Shown here: positions 16,271 through 25,344 of the stretch, one piece after another
Numbering within the stretch: position 1 is the first letter of the stretch
How the letters are laid out: every line of letters starts with the position of its first letter
Assembly: GCA_041398565.1 (NCBI GenBank)
Contig: JAWKUN010000005.1
Span: forward strand, 186,001 to 250,000
Length of the DNA stretch: 64,000 nucleotides
From: DATGPD01 sp041398565
GTDB taxonomy: Bacteria; Planctomycetota; UBA1135; UBA2386
Direction: 5' to 3'
Made by a program: the position numbers and the translations under genes
The notes under the pieces: generated by a model
What the model saw: only the letters and a program-made list of their open reading frames with translations
Told to the model about the DNA's origin: nothing
Database searches by the model: none

Positions 16271-18880
16271 GTGCTTGTGGCAATGGTCTCCACGATGCGC
16301 GACCCCGCTGCCGGCTCCGACGCCCGGCATCTGACCGATCTGGCCTGGCTGCGAGCCCTGGCACGCTCGCTCGCCCGCAACGCCGACGCCGCCGACGACA
16401 TCGCCCAGGACGCCTGCGTCGCCACCGTTCGGCTGGGGACAACGGCGGTCGAGACGCGAGCCTTCGGCGCCGCCGTCGTCCGCAACCTGTGGAAGCAAGC
16501 GCTGCGCTCGACCCGACGCCGCCGTGACCGCGAAACGCGTGCGGCCCGCGCGGAGTGCGTCAGCGCCACCGATGACCTGGTGGCGCGCGCCGAGACGCAG
16601 CGGGCGCTGATGGCCCAGGTATTGGCGCTCGACGAGCCGTACCGGAGCACAGTGCTGCTGCGCTTCTTCGAAGGCCTGGCCCCACGCGAGATCGCCCGTC
16701 GCGCGGGTGTCCCGGCCGCCACCGTCCAGAGCCGTCTGACCCGCGCGCTGCAGATGCTGCGCGCCAGGCTCGACGCCACGCAGGGCCGGCACCAGTGGTT
16801 GGGAGCGCTGGCGCCGCTGGGCGCCGCACCGTGGTGGCCCGTGACCATCACCACAGCGATAGGAATCCCGATGAAGACCAAGACAGCAATCGTGGCTGCC
16901 GCGGTAGCGGTGGCCGTGTCGGTGAGCACCTACGCGACCTTGGCGCGCGAAGGCACGAGTCCGCGCGAGGACGACGCGGGCGACGCGCGCGTCGCTGGGC
17001 GGCGCGATCCCGGCGCGGCAGGCTCCAGCGGCGGCATGGCGGCCGGCGAGAGCGACCGCGCCGAGCGCCGCGCTCCGGTACGGCTCGCCGCGCCAGCGCC
17101 GGCATCCGGGGCGCCCGAAACCGGCTTCTGCGCGCGCGGCACGGTCTACCTGGCCGACGGCACCCTCGGCCCGGGAATCGCCCTGGCGCTGCGCGAGGCG
17201 CCGGCGCGGGAGGTGGTGCGCAGCGGCCCGGGCGGCGCGTTCGAACTGCAGACGCACATTTCTCCGGCGACCCTGGTGGCCGCCGACCCCGGCCACGTCA
17301 CGCTGCGCGAAGGCGTGTGCACGCGCGAGGCGGCCCAACCGGCGGTCGTGGTGGTGGCCAGTGCGTACGACTTCGGCGGCCGCGTCGTCGATGAACACCA
17401 GCGGCCTCTGCCGGGTGCGCACCTGCGCCTGTCGCTGCCGCGCGACTGGTCAGCCGAGTTCGCCACCGACATGCAAGCCTCGCAAGCTCGCACCTTCACC
17501 GCGCGCACCGCCGCGGCCGGACGCTTCACCTTCAGCCGCGTGCCCGACCTTCCGGGCTGCACCCTGCGCGTCGTGCTCGACGGCTACGACAGCGTCGAAG
17601 TCGCGGCGCCGCCGCCGGCCCACGACGACCTCGAGATCGTTCTGCGCCGGCCGACGGTGGCCACCGCGGGTGCTCTGCGCGGCCGCGTGCTGACCCACCT
17701 CGGCGAGGGCGCCGGCGGTGCGCGGGTGGCCCTCGGCCTCACCTCGGTGGTCGCCGACGAGCGCGGCTTCTTCACTCTCGACCTGGCGCGCGCCGTCACT
17801 GCCGAGCAGCTGCGCGCCGTGCTGCAGGGCTTCCAGCCGGCCGTCCTCGATCGCGACCCCGGCGCGTCCTGGCCCGACTACGTCGAGCTGCACCTGGGAC
17901 CTCCGGCGCTGTCGATCGCCGGGATCGTCGTCGACCACGAGGGCCAGCCGGTCGAGGGCGCCCACGTCTGGCTCGCCGACGCGACCACCTTCGGCATGCT
18001 CGGCATGATGCCGATGCAGTGCGAGGCCCTGGCAGGCGGCGCTGCCGTTCCACCGCAGGCGCTCGAGTCGGCGGCGAACCTGCCCGAGAAGGACGGCGAC
18101 GACGATTGGGACTACCACATGACGAAGCCGCCGCCGCTCGCTTGCTGGAACTACGCCACCACTGACGGCGGCGGTCACTTCGAGATCCCGGGTCTCGCAG
18201 CGCGCGCCTACCGGCTGTGCGTCCTGGTGAGCGCGACCTTGCAGACGCAGACCACGGCGACGATCGAGGCCGGCACCCACGACGCACGGATCGCACTCGA
18301 GCGGCCCGAGGCCTGGTCGACGTTCGCGGGCCGCGTGGTGAGCGCCGGCGTGCCGGTCGCCGACGTCGACGTATCGCTGCGCTGCGACGCACACGCGGTG
18401 CGGGCCCGCGCCTTCGGCGGACGCGTCGAGCTGCGCTTCGACTTCCCCGGCGCGCGCACCCGCACCGACCGGGAAGGACGTTTCACCCTGCGCGACGTGC
18501 CCAAACACGGCTGTTTCGTGGTGTTGCGCGGTGAGACGATCGTCCCGCGCCGTGCCGAGCTCGAAGCGACGATGGCGGGAGGGGGTACGGATTTCGTAGT
18601 GGAGGGGCGCTGCCAGCTGCGCGTCGACCTCGGCGGCGGCAGCGACCGCGCTGACGCCGTCGCCTTGACCGACGGCGATGGCAAACCGCTCGACCTCCTG
18701 GTGCTCTCGGTCGGCAGCACCAACGCCGTGACCGACCTGCCGCTGCACGCCGGCAAGTCAGAGGTGTTCTCGTGCAGCACCCGCGCACGCAACCTCCTGC
18801 TCCTGAAGGACGGCGAGGTTGCCGACACGCTCGCGCTGCCGCTCCTGCACCCGGGCGACGCGCACACGATCGGGAGGTGA
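16271..18880 (+). CDS. ECF sigma factor fused through a membrane helix to carboxypeptidase-regulatory-like domains
   Basis: 869 residues in one open frame. Residues about 17-80 are sigma region 2 (ADAADDIAQDACVATVR) and 117-170 region 4 (YRSTVLLRFFEGLAPREIAR, AATVQSRLTRALQMLRARLD). One hydrophobic helix (TAIVAAAVAVAVSVSTYATL, about 204-222) follows, then a proline/alanine linker and at least four CarboxypepD_reg-like beta domains, for example FGGRVVDEHQRPLPGAHLRL (about 367), GIVVDHEGQPVEGAHVWL (about 549) and TREGRFTL-type turns. Topology would put the sigma part in the cytoplasm and the beta domains outside. An internal ATG at 16871, just before the helix, has AGGA upstream and might start a separate product. 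The start is GTG at 16271, or ATG at 16283. Function as a single-chain surface sensor is inferred. Confidence 0.83.
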   Translation: MLVAMVSTMRDPAAGSDARHLTDLAWLRALARSLARNADAADDIAQDACVATVRLGTTAVETRAFGAAVVRNLWKQALRSTRRRRDRETRAARAECVSATDDLVARAETQRALMAQVLALDEPYRSTVLLRFFEGLAPREIARRAGVPAATVQSRLTRALQMLRARLDATQGRHQWLGALAPLGAAPWWPVTITTAIGIPMKTKTAIVAAAVAVAVSVSTYATLAREGTSPREDDAGDARVAGRRDPGAAGSSGGMAAGESDRAERRAPVRLAAPAPASGAPETGFCARGTVYLADGTLGPGIALALREAPAREVVRSGPGGAFELQTHISPATLVAADPGHVTLREGVCTREAAQPAVVVVASAYDFGGRVVDEHQRPLPGAHLRLSLPRDWSAEFATDMQASQARTFTARTAAAGRFTFSRVPDLPGCTLRVVLDGYDSVEVAAPPPAHDDLEIVLRRPTVATAGALRGRVLTHLGEGAGGARVALGLTSVVADERGFFTLDLARAVTAEQLRAVLQGFQPAVLDRDPGASWPDYVELHLGPPALSIAGIVVDHEGQPVEGAHVWLADATTFGMLGMMPMQCEALAGGAAVPPQALESAANLPEKDGDDDWDYHMTKPPPLACWNYATTDGGGHFEIPGLAARAYRLCVLVSATLQTQTTATIEAGTHDARIALERPEAWSTFAGRVVSAGVPVADVDVSLRCDAHAVRARAFGGRVELRFDFPGARTRTDREGRFTLRDVPKHGCFVVLRGETIVPRRAELEATMAGGGTDFVVEGRCQLRVDLGGGSDRADAVALTDGDGKPLDLLVLSVGSTNAVTDLPLHAGKSEVFSCSTRARNLLLLKDGEVADTLALPLLHPGDAHTIGR

Positions 18881-19016
18881 CCGCGGGCGGACGAGCGCGG
18901 GATTTTGCAGCGCGACGCGAGGATTCGCAGCACTCGCAGCCCCAAGAACGGCGCGCTCATGGCAAGAGGGGATGTCGTCCCGTCGACGGTCTGGTCGGCG
19001 AGTCCCATCCACCACC

Positions 19017-19508
19017 ATGAAGATGCGCACGCTCCTCGTGCTCGCCTGCCTGTCCGCGCCGGTCGCGGCACAGGCGAGCTTCACCGCCTACGGCACCGGC
19101 TGCAACCCGAGCAACCCGCCGCCGCTCATCCGCAACAGCGGGCTGCCGGTGCTCGGCACCACGTTCACCGTCAGCTTCGCCGCCCTGCCGTCGGGACGGA
19201 CGCCGGTGAGCGAAGACTGGCCGTTGTTCCTGATGGGCCTGCAGCAGACCCAGGTCCCGGTGCCGGTGTTGTCTTCCCTGCAGCCACCGAACTGCTTCCT
19301 CTACACGAGCACCGAGTTCGTGGTGCCGATGCCCTGGCTGGGATCCTCGTTCGACAACCAGGTGGCGATCGCGGTGCCGAACAACGCGGCCCTGATGGGC
19401 TTCACGCTCTACATGCAGTGGGCGGAGCTGTACAGCAGCTGCCGGCCGACCTGCGTGCCGAGCATGATCCGCGTCACCAACGGTGCCGCTGCCGTGCTCG
19501 GGCTGTAG
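19017..19508 (+). CDS. Small secreted protein made almost only of the shared beta-sandwich module
   Basis: 163 residues: a signal peptide (MRTLLVLACLSAPVAAQ) and then one copy of the module appended to other exported proteins here, beginning FTAYGTGCNPSNPPPLIRNS, with LPVLGTTFTVSF, the central cysteine strand and the closing pattern VAIAVPNNAALMGFTLYMQW. The paired cysteines near the start and middle are kept. A standalone copy suggests the module folds on its own and has a role by itself. It lies 136 nt after the sigma fusion on the same strand. The ATG at 19017 was chosen because it gives the signal peptide; the longer frame upstream is not protein-like. Confidence 0.8.
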   Translation: MKMRTLLVLACLSAPVAAQASFTAYGTGCNPSNPPPLIRNSGLPVLGTTFTVSFAALPSGRTPVSEDWPLFLMGLQQTQVPVPVLSSLQPPNCFLYTSTEFVVPMPWLGSSFDNQVAIAVPNNAALMGFTLYMQWAELYSSCRPTCVPSMIRVTNGAAAVLGL

Positions 19509-19520
19509 CGACGCGCGCGC

Positions 19521-20300
19521 CTACGCCTTCTCCCGGCTCTTGCTCTTGGCGAGGAAGGCGTCCATGCGCGCCACCTTGTCGTCGCTGTCGAAGCACACCG
19601 CCTGGGCCACGCTCTCGAGGGTGAGCGCGTGCGCCTCGCCGGGGCGCGCGACCGCGTTGAGCGCCAGCTTGGCCATGCGGACGGCGAGGCGGCCGTTGCC
19701 CGCGATCTCGTTCGCGAGCGACAGCGCCGTGTCGAGCACGGCCGCGTCCGGCACCACCGTGTTGACCAGGCCGATGCGCAGGCACTCGGCGGCGTCTATC
19801 ACCCGGCCGGTGAAGATCAACTCGCGCGCGCGGCCCAAGCCGACGAGGCGCGGCAGGCGGTAGGTGCCGCCGGCCGCCGGAATGATGCCGAGCTTGACCT
19901 CGGGCTGCCCCATCTTGGCCGACTCGCCAGCGACGCGCAGATCGCAGGCGATCGCCAGCTCGCAGCCGCCGCCGAGCGCGAAACCCTTGATCGCGGCGAT
20001 GGTCGGCGCCGGGAACTCCTCGATGCGTTTGAAGATCGCCGAGTTGATCGCGGCGAGCGCCTGCGGCGAACGTCGCTGGCGCAGCTGCGCGATGTCGGCG
20101 CCGGCGGCGAACGCCTTGTCCCCGGCGCCCGTCAGCACCAGGGCGGCCACGCGGTCGTCGGCCTGCAACTCGTCGAGCGCTGCGTGCAGCCCTTGCACCA
20201 TGGCCAGGTCGATGGCGTTGCGCCGCTCGGGTGCATTCAGAGTGACGAGCGCCACGTCGCCGCGGCGTTCCAGCAGCACGGGCTTGGTCGGTTCGGTCAT
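19521..20300 (-). CDS. Enoyl-CoA hydratase/isomerase (crotonase) family protein
   Basis: 259 residues, full length for crotonases. The oxyanion-hole segments are AFAAGADIAQL and GFALGGGCELAIACD. Both catalytic glutamates of true hydratases appear to be kept, one in GQPEVKLGIIPAAGGTYRL and one in GRARELIFTG. It would hydrate trans-2-enoyl-CoA to 3-hydroxyacyl-CoA in the cytoplasm during fatty-acid breakdown, though family members vary in substrate. ATG at 20300 (MTEPTKPVLLERRGDVALVT). It lies 59 nt after the 57-residue membrane peptide gene on the same strand and converges with the small secreted protein gene, stop to stop within 12 nt. Confidence 0.93.
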   Translation of the reverse strand: MTEPTKPVLLERRGDVALVTLNAPERRNAIDLAMVQGLHAALDELQADDRVAALVLTGAGDKAFAAGADIAQLRQRRSPQALAAINSAIFKRIEEFPAPTIAAIKGFALGGGCELAIACDLRVAGESAKMGQPEVKLGIIPAAGGTYRLPRLVGLGRARELIFTGRVIDAAECLRIGLVNTVVPDAAVLDTALSLANEIAGNGRLAVRMAKLALNAVARPGEAHALTLESVAQAVCFDSDDKVARMDAFLAKSKSREKA

Positions 20301-20335
20301 GCCGCGATCGTGCCGGGGCGTCGCGCGACTGCCAA

Positions 20336-20353
20336 GGGCGCGCCACGGCGCCC
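20336..20353 (-). other. Hairpin between the membrane peptide and crotonase genes
   Basis: Perfect 6-bp inverted repeat GGGCGC / GCGCCC with a 6-nt loop, 6 nt past the stop of the 57-residue peptide gene. No U-run. It could end or shield the upstream transcript; weak evidence. Confidence 0.3.
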
Positions 20354-20359
20354 CCGGGG

Positions 20360-20533
20360 TCAGACCCGAACCGGGCGCGTCCGCAGCAGCAGCACCGCAC
20401 ACAGCAGCACGTCTGTGGACAGCGTCGCGATGTTGGCGGCCCGGGCGAACGGCGGGGCGCCCTCGGGCCAAATCTGGCCGAGCAGGACCATGGCGTTGGC
20501 GAGCAGGAGCAACACGAGGAAGGCCTTGGTCAC
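20360..20533 (-). CDS. 57-residue two-helix membrane peptide
   Basis: Short gene starting at GTG 20533. A strong Shine-Dalgarno sequence TAGGAG, five bases upstream, includes the stop codon (TAG) of the preceding sigma-fusion gene, so translation is almost certainly coupled. The peptide has two hydrophobic helices (AFLVLLLLANAMVLLGQIW and about residues 36-50, TLSTDVLLCAVLLL) separated by PEGAPPFARAANIA, and a basic end. It has no recognised family. Its position right behind a membrane-spanning sigma fusion suggests a partner or regulator of that protein, but this is inference. Longer frames through this region start inside the sigma gene and are not protein-like. Confidence 0.68.
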   Translation of the reverse strand: MTKAFLVLLLLANAMVLLGQIWPEGAPPFARAANIATLSTDVLLCAVLLLRTRPVRV

Positions 20534-20541
20534 GCGATCTC

Positions 20542-23514
20542 CTACGGCAAGGCCAGCGGCACCGAGGTGTCGCCGGTGTCGTCGACCGTGAACCGACGCT
20601 CGCAGCGGCGGCCGCACGCACTCACCACGCACACGGTGTAGTCGCGACCCGCCGGCAGCCCGAGGCGCAAGCTGGCCTCCGTGCCAGGCAGTAGGTCGTA
20701 GAGCAACGCGCGCCCCTCGCCGTCCGACACCCGCACCGCCATCGGGCCGCGCTGCAGCCACGGACTGCCGATGTCGTTGCAGTCGATCGACACGCAGCAC
20801 GGCGCGGCCGCGGTCAGCTCGACATCGACCTCGTGTTCGCAGCCCGCCGAGACGACCAGCGACCTACGCACCGGCGCGCAGCGCGCCGACCAGGCCACCA
20901 GCTGGTAGCGGCCCGGCACGACGAGCAGGCTCCTGGTGACGCCGACCTCGACGCTCCCACGCGCGAGCGGTTGCCCGGAGTCGCCGAGCAAGAGGAACGT
21001 GCCGCCCTCGAGCTGCTCGCCGGCGCCCGCGTGCTGCAGGCGCAGGCGCATGCGCACCGGCTCGTCCCACACCAGGGTCGGCGCGGCCGGAGCGGCTCGG
21101 TCGGCGCCGGCCGCGACCTCGAACGCCACGGCGAGTTCGCCGAGGACCCCGCGGCGCTGCAGGCGTAGCGAGTAGGGGCCGGAGGCGAGCACCGGCAAGC
21201 GATAGCGGCCGGCCGCGTCGATGGTCACAGGCTGCGGCAGCGGCCAGCGCGCGTGCTCCAGGCGCAAGTCGAGCTCCGCGAGAGTCGCCGCGGCCGCGAC
21301 GACCTTGCCGGACTCGACGGCGGGCGCGCGTTCCGCCACGCTTGGCACCCGCAGCTCCACCGTCGCGTCGTCGCCGGCACTGCGGCAGTCACGCACCAGC
21401 AGCGGCCACGTGCTGCCGACCCCAGCGGGCGCGAACACCGCCACGCGGGTGGCACGCGAGCGACAGCTCAGGCGGAACGAGCCGTCGGCCGCGGTGGTGG
21501 CGAGCCCTTGCCAGAACGGCGCGAACGCTGCCAGCGGCAGGTCGTGCGGCAGCGTGGCGATGCGCCAACCCGACAGCGGCGTACCGTCGGCGGAGAGCAC
21601 ACGACCGCGCACGAAGGGCGTGGCGTGCACGATGAGGTCGCAGCTTGCGTCGGCGAACAGGTCGAGACGACAGTGCGCGCGCCGCGGCGGCCAAGCGCTG
21701 CCGCCGAACGCCAGCACGTGCACCGCACCCGGGGCGACGCCTTCGACGTGGTAGCGACCGTCGCGATCGGTCGTCGTGGTGAGCGCGCCGAGGCCGCCGT
21801 CGCTCGAGTCGGCCGCCGGCCGCGCGGCGGTGACCCGCACCACCAGATCCGCACAAGGGCGGCCGGTCTCGTCGCGCACCGTGCCGTCGAGCTGCACGCC
21901 GCGTTCGAGCATGATCGCACCGCAGTCGACGCGGTCGCCGCGCAAGGTCAGCGGGCGCATCGCCGGCGCCAGCCCTGCGTGGTGCACGACCAGCAAACCG
22001 TCGCCCGGCGGCAAGTCTTCGAGGGCGAAGCGCCCGTCGTCGTCGGCCAGCACGTACACCGGTGGCCGCGCCGCCGGCTGCAGGGACGGGAACCAGCCCA
22101 CCAGGGCCAGGCCCGACTGCAGATCGCGCCGCACACAGCCGACGCGACCCTGAAGCCGCACGCCCGCTTCGCCCAGGCGCAGATTCAGCGAATGTCCGTC
22201 GCCGGCCTCTACCTGTTGGATCGCCGATGCGCAGTGACCGGAGCGGGACGCCCACACGTGCGGCTGCTCGCACGCAAGCGTCACCGTGAAGCGGCCGCAC
22301 CCGTCGCTGCGACCGACCACGTCACCGACGTCGCCCTGCCCACCGGTAGCGGACACCAAGATGGCGGCATCGGCCACCGGGTGGTCGTCGGCATCGAGCA
22401 CCACCCCCGACACCCGCCGGAGCGCAGCCACGGTCCAGTCGACGGCGGTCATCGCCACGGGCGCATCGCTCTCCAGGTGGCGCCGTGGCAGCGCGCCGTC
22501 GACCGACAGCGCCCACCGCGCGACCGGCAGCGCCGGCAAGCGCAGCCAACCCTCGCCGTCGCTCCGCAGCTCGGCGAGCGGACGCAGCTGCGCCGCCTGC
22601 AGCGGCAGGTCGCGGCGCAGCACGCGCACCGGCAGGTGGCGGGCCGGGGTTCCGTCGGGCAGCAAGACGTGCACCCGCGCACCCTCCGCCTCGGCGCGCG
22701 GCGAGGAACGCGGCGGCGCCGCGATGCGGCGGCGCGCCGGCGCTGCCGCGACTGGCACCGTGGCCGTCGACGCTGGTTGCGAGGCGGCGGCGAGCACCGA
22801 CGGAGCAGCCTCCGACCAAACCGCGGCGCAGGCCAACGCCCCGAGAGAGAGCGTCGCCAGCAAACCGGCGGCAGCCCAAGCGCGACTCGGGCGCGCCGCT
22901 GGACGCAACCGGCGCGCGGCTCTCGGTCCGGCACTCGCCAGCCACAGCGCCACGCCGCCGGCCAGGCCGACCGGCAACATGCGCCGCAACATCTCGAGGC
23001 CGCGTTCGGTCTGCTTGCGCACGGCGCCTTCGGTGCGGGCGAGGCGCCGCGCGATGGCAGCGGTGTCCATGCCGTGCTCGAAGCGCAACGACACCACTTC
23101 CCGATACGGCGACGGCAGGCTGGCGACCGCATCACGCAAGCCGGCCCGCGTCTCTTCGAGTAGCGAGCGCGGCGCGCACGTCGCGTCCTCGTCGTTCAGC
23201 GGCGAGGTCGGTCGCGGGCGGCGGGCCGAGTGGCGGCGCGCCATGCGCACCTGGTTGACGAGGATGCCGTGTAGCCAAGCGCGCAGCGAGCGGGCCGCAT
23301 CGAAGGTGTCGACGCTGCGCAGCGCCTGCAGGAAGGTGCTCTGCACCAGGTCTTCGACCTCGGCCGGGGCAGCACCCAGCAAGCGAGCGGCGCGGCGCAG
23401 GGGCACGGCCCGCCGCTGGAACAGGAGCGCGAAGGCTGCTTCGTCGTGGGCCTCACGAAAACGGAGCAGCAGACGCTCGTCGCTGAGGGACGCGAGCTCG
23501 CGGCAGTGTTGCAT
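20542..23514 (-). CDS. ECF sigma factor fused through membrane helices to a long array of carboxypeptidase-regulatory-like domains
   Basis: 990 residues from ATG 23514 (MQHCRELASLSDERLLLRF). Region 2 (AEVEDLVQSTFLQALRSVDT, SLRAWLHGILVNQVRMARR) and region 4 (LPSPYREVVSLRFEHGMDTA, RTEGAVRKQTERGLEMLRRM) fill the first 170 residues. A weak hydrophobic stretch (VGLAGGVALWLASAG) and a strong helix (AWAAAGLLATLSLGALACAA, about 211-231) follow, then some 750 residues of repeated beta domains such as VSGVVLDADDHPVADAAILV, QLDGTVRDETGRPCADLVV and VRGRVLSADGTPLSGWRI. Same architecture as the protein at 16271 but with diverged sequence. The frame continues upstream to 24174 across the divergent promoter region; that part is not protein-like. 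The 57-residue membrane peptide follows directly. Confidence 0.85.
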   Translation of the reverse strand: MQHCRELASLSDERLLLRFREAHDEAAFALLFQRRAVPLRRAARLLGAAPAEVEDLVQSTFLQALRSVDTFDAARSLRAWLHGILVNQVRMARRHSARRPRPTSPLNDEDATCAPRSLLEETRAGLRDAVASLPSPYREVVSLRFEHGMDTAAIARRLARTEGAVRKQTERGLEMLRRMLPVGLAGGVALWLASAGPRAARRLRPAARPSRAWAAAGLLATLSLGALACAAVWSEAAPSVLAAASQPASTATVPVAAAPARRRIAAPPRSSPRAEAEGARVHVLLPDGTPARHLPVRVLRRDLPLQAAQLRPLAELRSDGEGWLRLPALPVARWALSVDGALPRRHLESDAPVAMTAVDWTVAALRRVSGVVLDADDHPVADAAILVSATGGQGDVGDVVGRSDGCGRFTVTLACEQPHVWASRSGHCASAIQQVEAGDGHSLNLRLGEAGVRLQGRVGCVRRDLQSGLALVGWFPSLQPAARPPVYVLADDDGRFALEDLPPGDGLLVVHHAGLAPAMRPLTLRGDRVDCGAIMLERGVQLDGTVRDETGRPCADLVVRVTAARPAADSSDGGLGALTTTTDRDGRYHVEGVAPGAVHVLAFGGSAWPPRRAHCRLDLFADASCDLIVHATPFVRGRVLSADGTPLSGWRIATLPHDLPLAAFAPFWQGLATTAADGSFRLSCRSRATRVAVFAPAGVGSTWPLLVRDCRSAGDDATVELRVPSVAERAPAVESGKVVAAAATLAELDLRLEHARWPLPQPVTIDAAGRYRLPVLASGPYSLRLQRRGVLGELAVAFEVAAGADRAAPAAPTLVWDEPVRMRLRLQHAGAGEQLEGGTFLLLGDSGQPLARGSVEVGVTRSLLVVPGRYQLVAWSARCAPVRRSLVVSAGCEHEVDVELTAAAPCCVSIDCNDIGSPWLQRGPMAVRVSDGEGRALLYDLLPGTEASLRLGLPAGRDYTVCVVSACGRRCERRFTVDDTGDTSVPLALP

Positions 23515-23769
23515 GGAGAGCGAGAGAGGTTGGCCGGAGCAACATAGCGCGAACCGCGCCACGCTGCCGGGCACCGCCGCGGGCCGGGAGCCGACGGCCG
23601 CGCGTCGCGCGCGCTGGTGCCGACGGCGCTGGACGGACAGTCGGGTACCGACGGATGGGGACCAGCGGCCAGGGACCGCGGATTTCCTGTCGCACGCGAC
23701 GGTCGACCGGCACATGCGCTGGCACGTGGGCGGGTTGGTCTCGCCACGCCTTGCTGCACGAGGTTCGAC

Positions 23770-25320
23770 GTGAAAACCTGTCTCGCTCTCCGATCCCTGG
23801 CTTCGCTCTCGCTCTTGCCCTCGCTGCTGTCGGCCGCGCCCGGTGGCGGCGAGCCTGCGTTGACCGTGTACGGCACCGGCACTCCGGGCAGCGGCGGCTT
23901 CGTGCCGACCCTGTGGGCGAACAGCACGCCGCGGCCGGGCCACGCCGGCTTCGCCTGGCAGCTCGAGCGCGGCCTGGGTGGCTCGATCGGCGCTGGCTTC
24001 GTGGCACCGGCGCGGGTCGATCTGCCGATCGCCGGTCTGCGCATCCTCGTCGACACCAGCAGTGCGGTGGCGCTGCCGCCGCTGCCACTCAACGGCAGCG
24101 GCGCCGGCGGCGGCAGCCTCACCGTGCCGCTGCCTCTCCCCAACCTGAGCCTGCTGCTCGGCGCCGAGCTGCACGGCCAGGTCTTCGTCGCCGACCCGGC
24201 GGGCGCCTTCGTCGGCGTCGCCGCCACGCCCGGCCTGACCATGCGCCCCAAGCGGCCGGGGATGCTGGTGGCGACGCGCTCGGTCGGCGGCTCACCTGAC
24301 GCGCAGGTGGTCATCGAGCTGGCCACCGGCACGGTGCGCACGTTCGGCGGCGGCGCCGTCGACAACGGCGACGGCGTGACGTTCACCCCCCGCGGCACGC
24401 ATCTCCTGGTGTGCGGCGGGCTGACGCGCGCGGTGTCGGTGTTCGACGCCGCCACCGGTCCCGTGCCGCAGCACCTGTTCGACATGCCGTCGCCGGCAGG
24501 CACCTCGCCGTGGAACGTGCACATGCACCCCGACGGCCGGCGCGCCTACGTCGTCAACCAGGGCCCCAGCACCACGACGCCGTTGGTGGAGGTCTTCGAC
24601 GCCGACCCGAGCTCCAGCAACTTCGGCCAGCCGTTTCCCGGCGGCGGCTTCGACCCGATGAGCATCAGCGCCTTGCGCATGGAGTTCGATCCGAACGGCG
24701 ACTCCGGTTACCTCGCCAACCTCGGCATCGGTGGCACTCCCGGCGTGTTCAAGTACGACACCCGCACTGGCAGCTCGACCTACCACCAGCAGGTCGGCGC
24801 CCTGCCGCTGAGCGGTCAGTTCGTGTGGGACGAGGTGATGAGCTGCGACGGCAGCGTGCTCTACCTGGCGGCCGGACCGCTCGGCGGCAACACCGAAGTC
24901 AACCTCGTGGACCCGGCGACCATGACCCGCATCGACTGGGATCCGGGTGCACCCGGCGTGCAGAACATCGGCGGCGAGGTGAGCTTCGGCCCCACGCCGA
25001 CCGGTCGCGTCATCAACAGCCTGGCAGTCGACCCGCGCCATCGCTACCTCTACTTCGCGGTGGCGGGCGGCTCGTTCAACCCCACCATGCTCGTGCAGGT
25101 CGACGTCGACCCGACCAGCTCCAACTACCGGCAGTCGCGCACCTACACCACCGGCTTGCCCCTGGGCCAGCTCGGAGGCATCGCCCTGACCGACGCTGGC
25201 GAGCTGCTCTACCTGGCCGTGCGTGACGGCAGCGCCGTGCACGAGATCGACACCGCGACGCTGACGCAGGTGCGCACGTTCGCGGTGCCGTCGGCGCCGG
25301 GCTTCGTGGCGCTGCGCTGA
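23770..25320 (+). CDS. Exported YncE-like beta-propeller protein with N-terminal shared module
   Basis: 516 residues from GTG 23770 with GAGG upstream. Signal peptide (LALRSLASLSLLPSLLSA), then the shared beta-sandwich module at the N-terminus (ALTVYGTGTPGSGGFVPTL to HGQVFVADPAGAFVGVA), here without its usual cysteines, then a propeller of the YncE/lactonase type (GVTFTPRGTHLLVCGG, WNVHMHPDGRRAYVV, SLAVDPRHRYLYFAV, GGIALTDAGELLYLAV). The module is nearly always C-terminal elsewhere in this window, so the order is reversed. It diverges from the second sigma fusion, whose start is 255 nt away, and converges on the FG-GAP gene with 24 nt between stops. Ligand or enzyme activity unknown. Confidence 0.85.
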   Translation: MKTCLALRSLASLSLLPSLLSAAPGGGEPALTVYGTGTPGSGGFVPTLWANSTPRPGHAGFAWQLERGLGGSIGAGFVAPARVDLPIAGLRILVDTSSAVALPPLPLNGSGAGGGSLTVPLPLPNLSLLLGAELHGQVFVADPAGAFVGVAATPGLTMRPKRPGMLVATRSVGGSPDAQVVIELATGTVRTFGGGAVDNGDGVTFTPRGTHLLVCGGLTRAVSVFDAATGPVPQHLFDMPSPAGTSPWNVHMHPDGRRAYVVNQGPSTTTPLVEVFDADPSSSNFGQPFPGGGFDPMSISALRMEFDPNGDSGYLANLGIGGTPGVFKYDTRTGSSTYHQQVGALPLSGQFVWDEVMSCDGSVLYLAAGPLGGNTEVNLVDPATMTRIDWDPGAPGVQNIGGEVSFGPTPTGRVINSLAVDPRHRYLYFAVAGGSFNPTMLVQVDVDPTSSNYRQSRTYTTGLPLGQLGGIALTDAGELLYLAVRDGSAVHEIDTATLTQVRTFAVPSAPGFVALR

Positions 25321-25344
25321 CGGCGGCAGGGTCGACCCAGTCGA

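Noticed and set aside
21253..23163. Plus-strand frame of 636 codons inside the second sigma fusion
   Set aside because: Antisense shadow; the minus strand has sigma regions and repeated beta domains.
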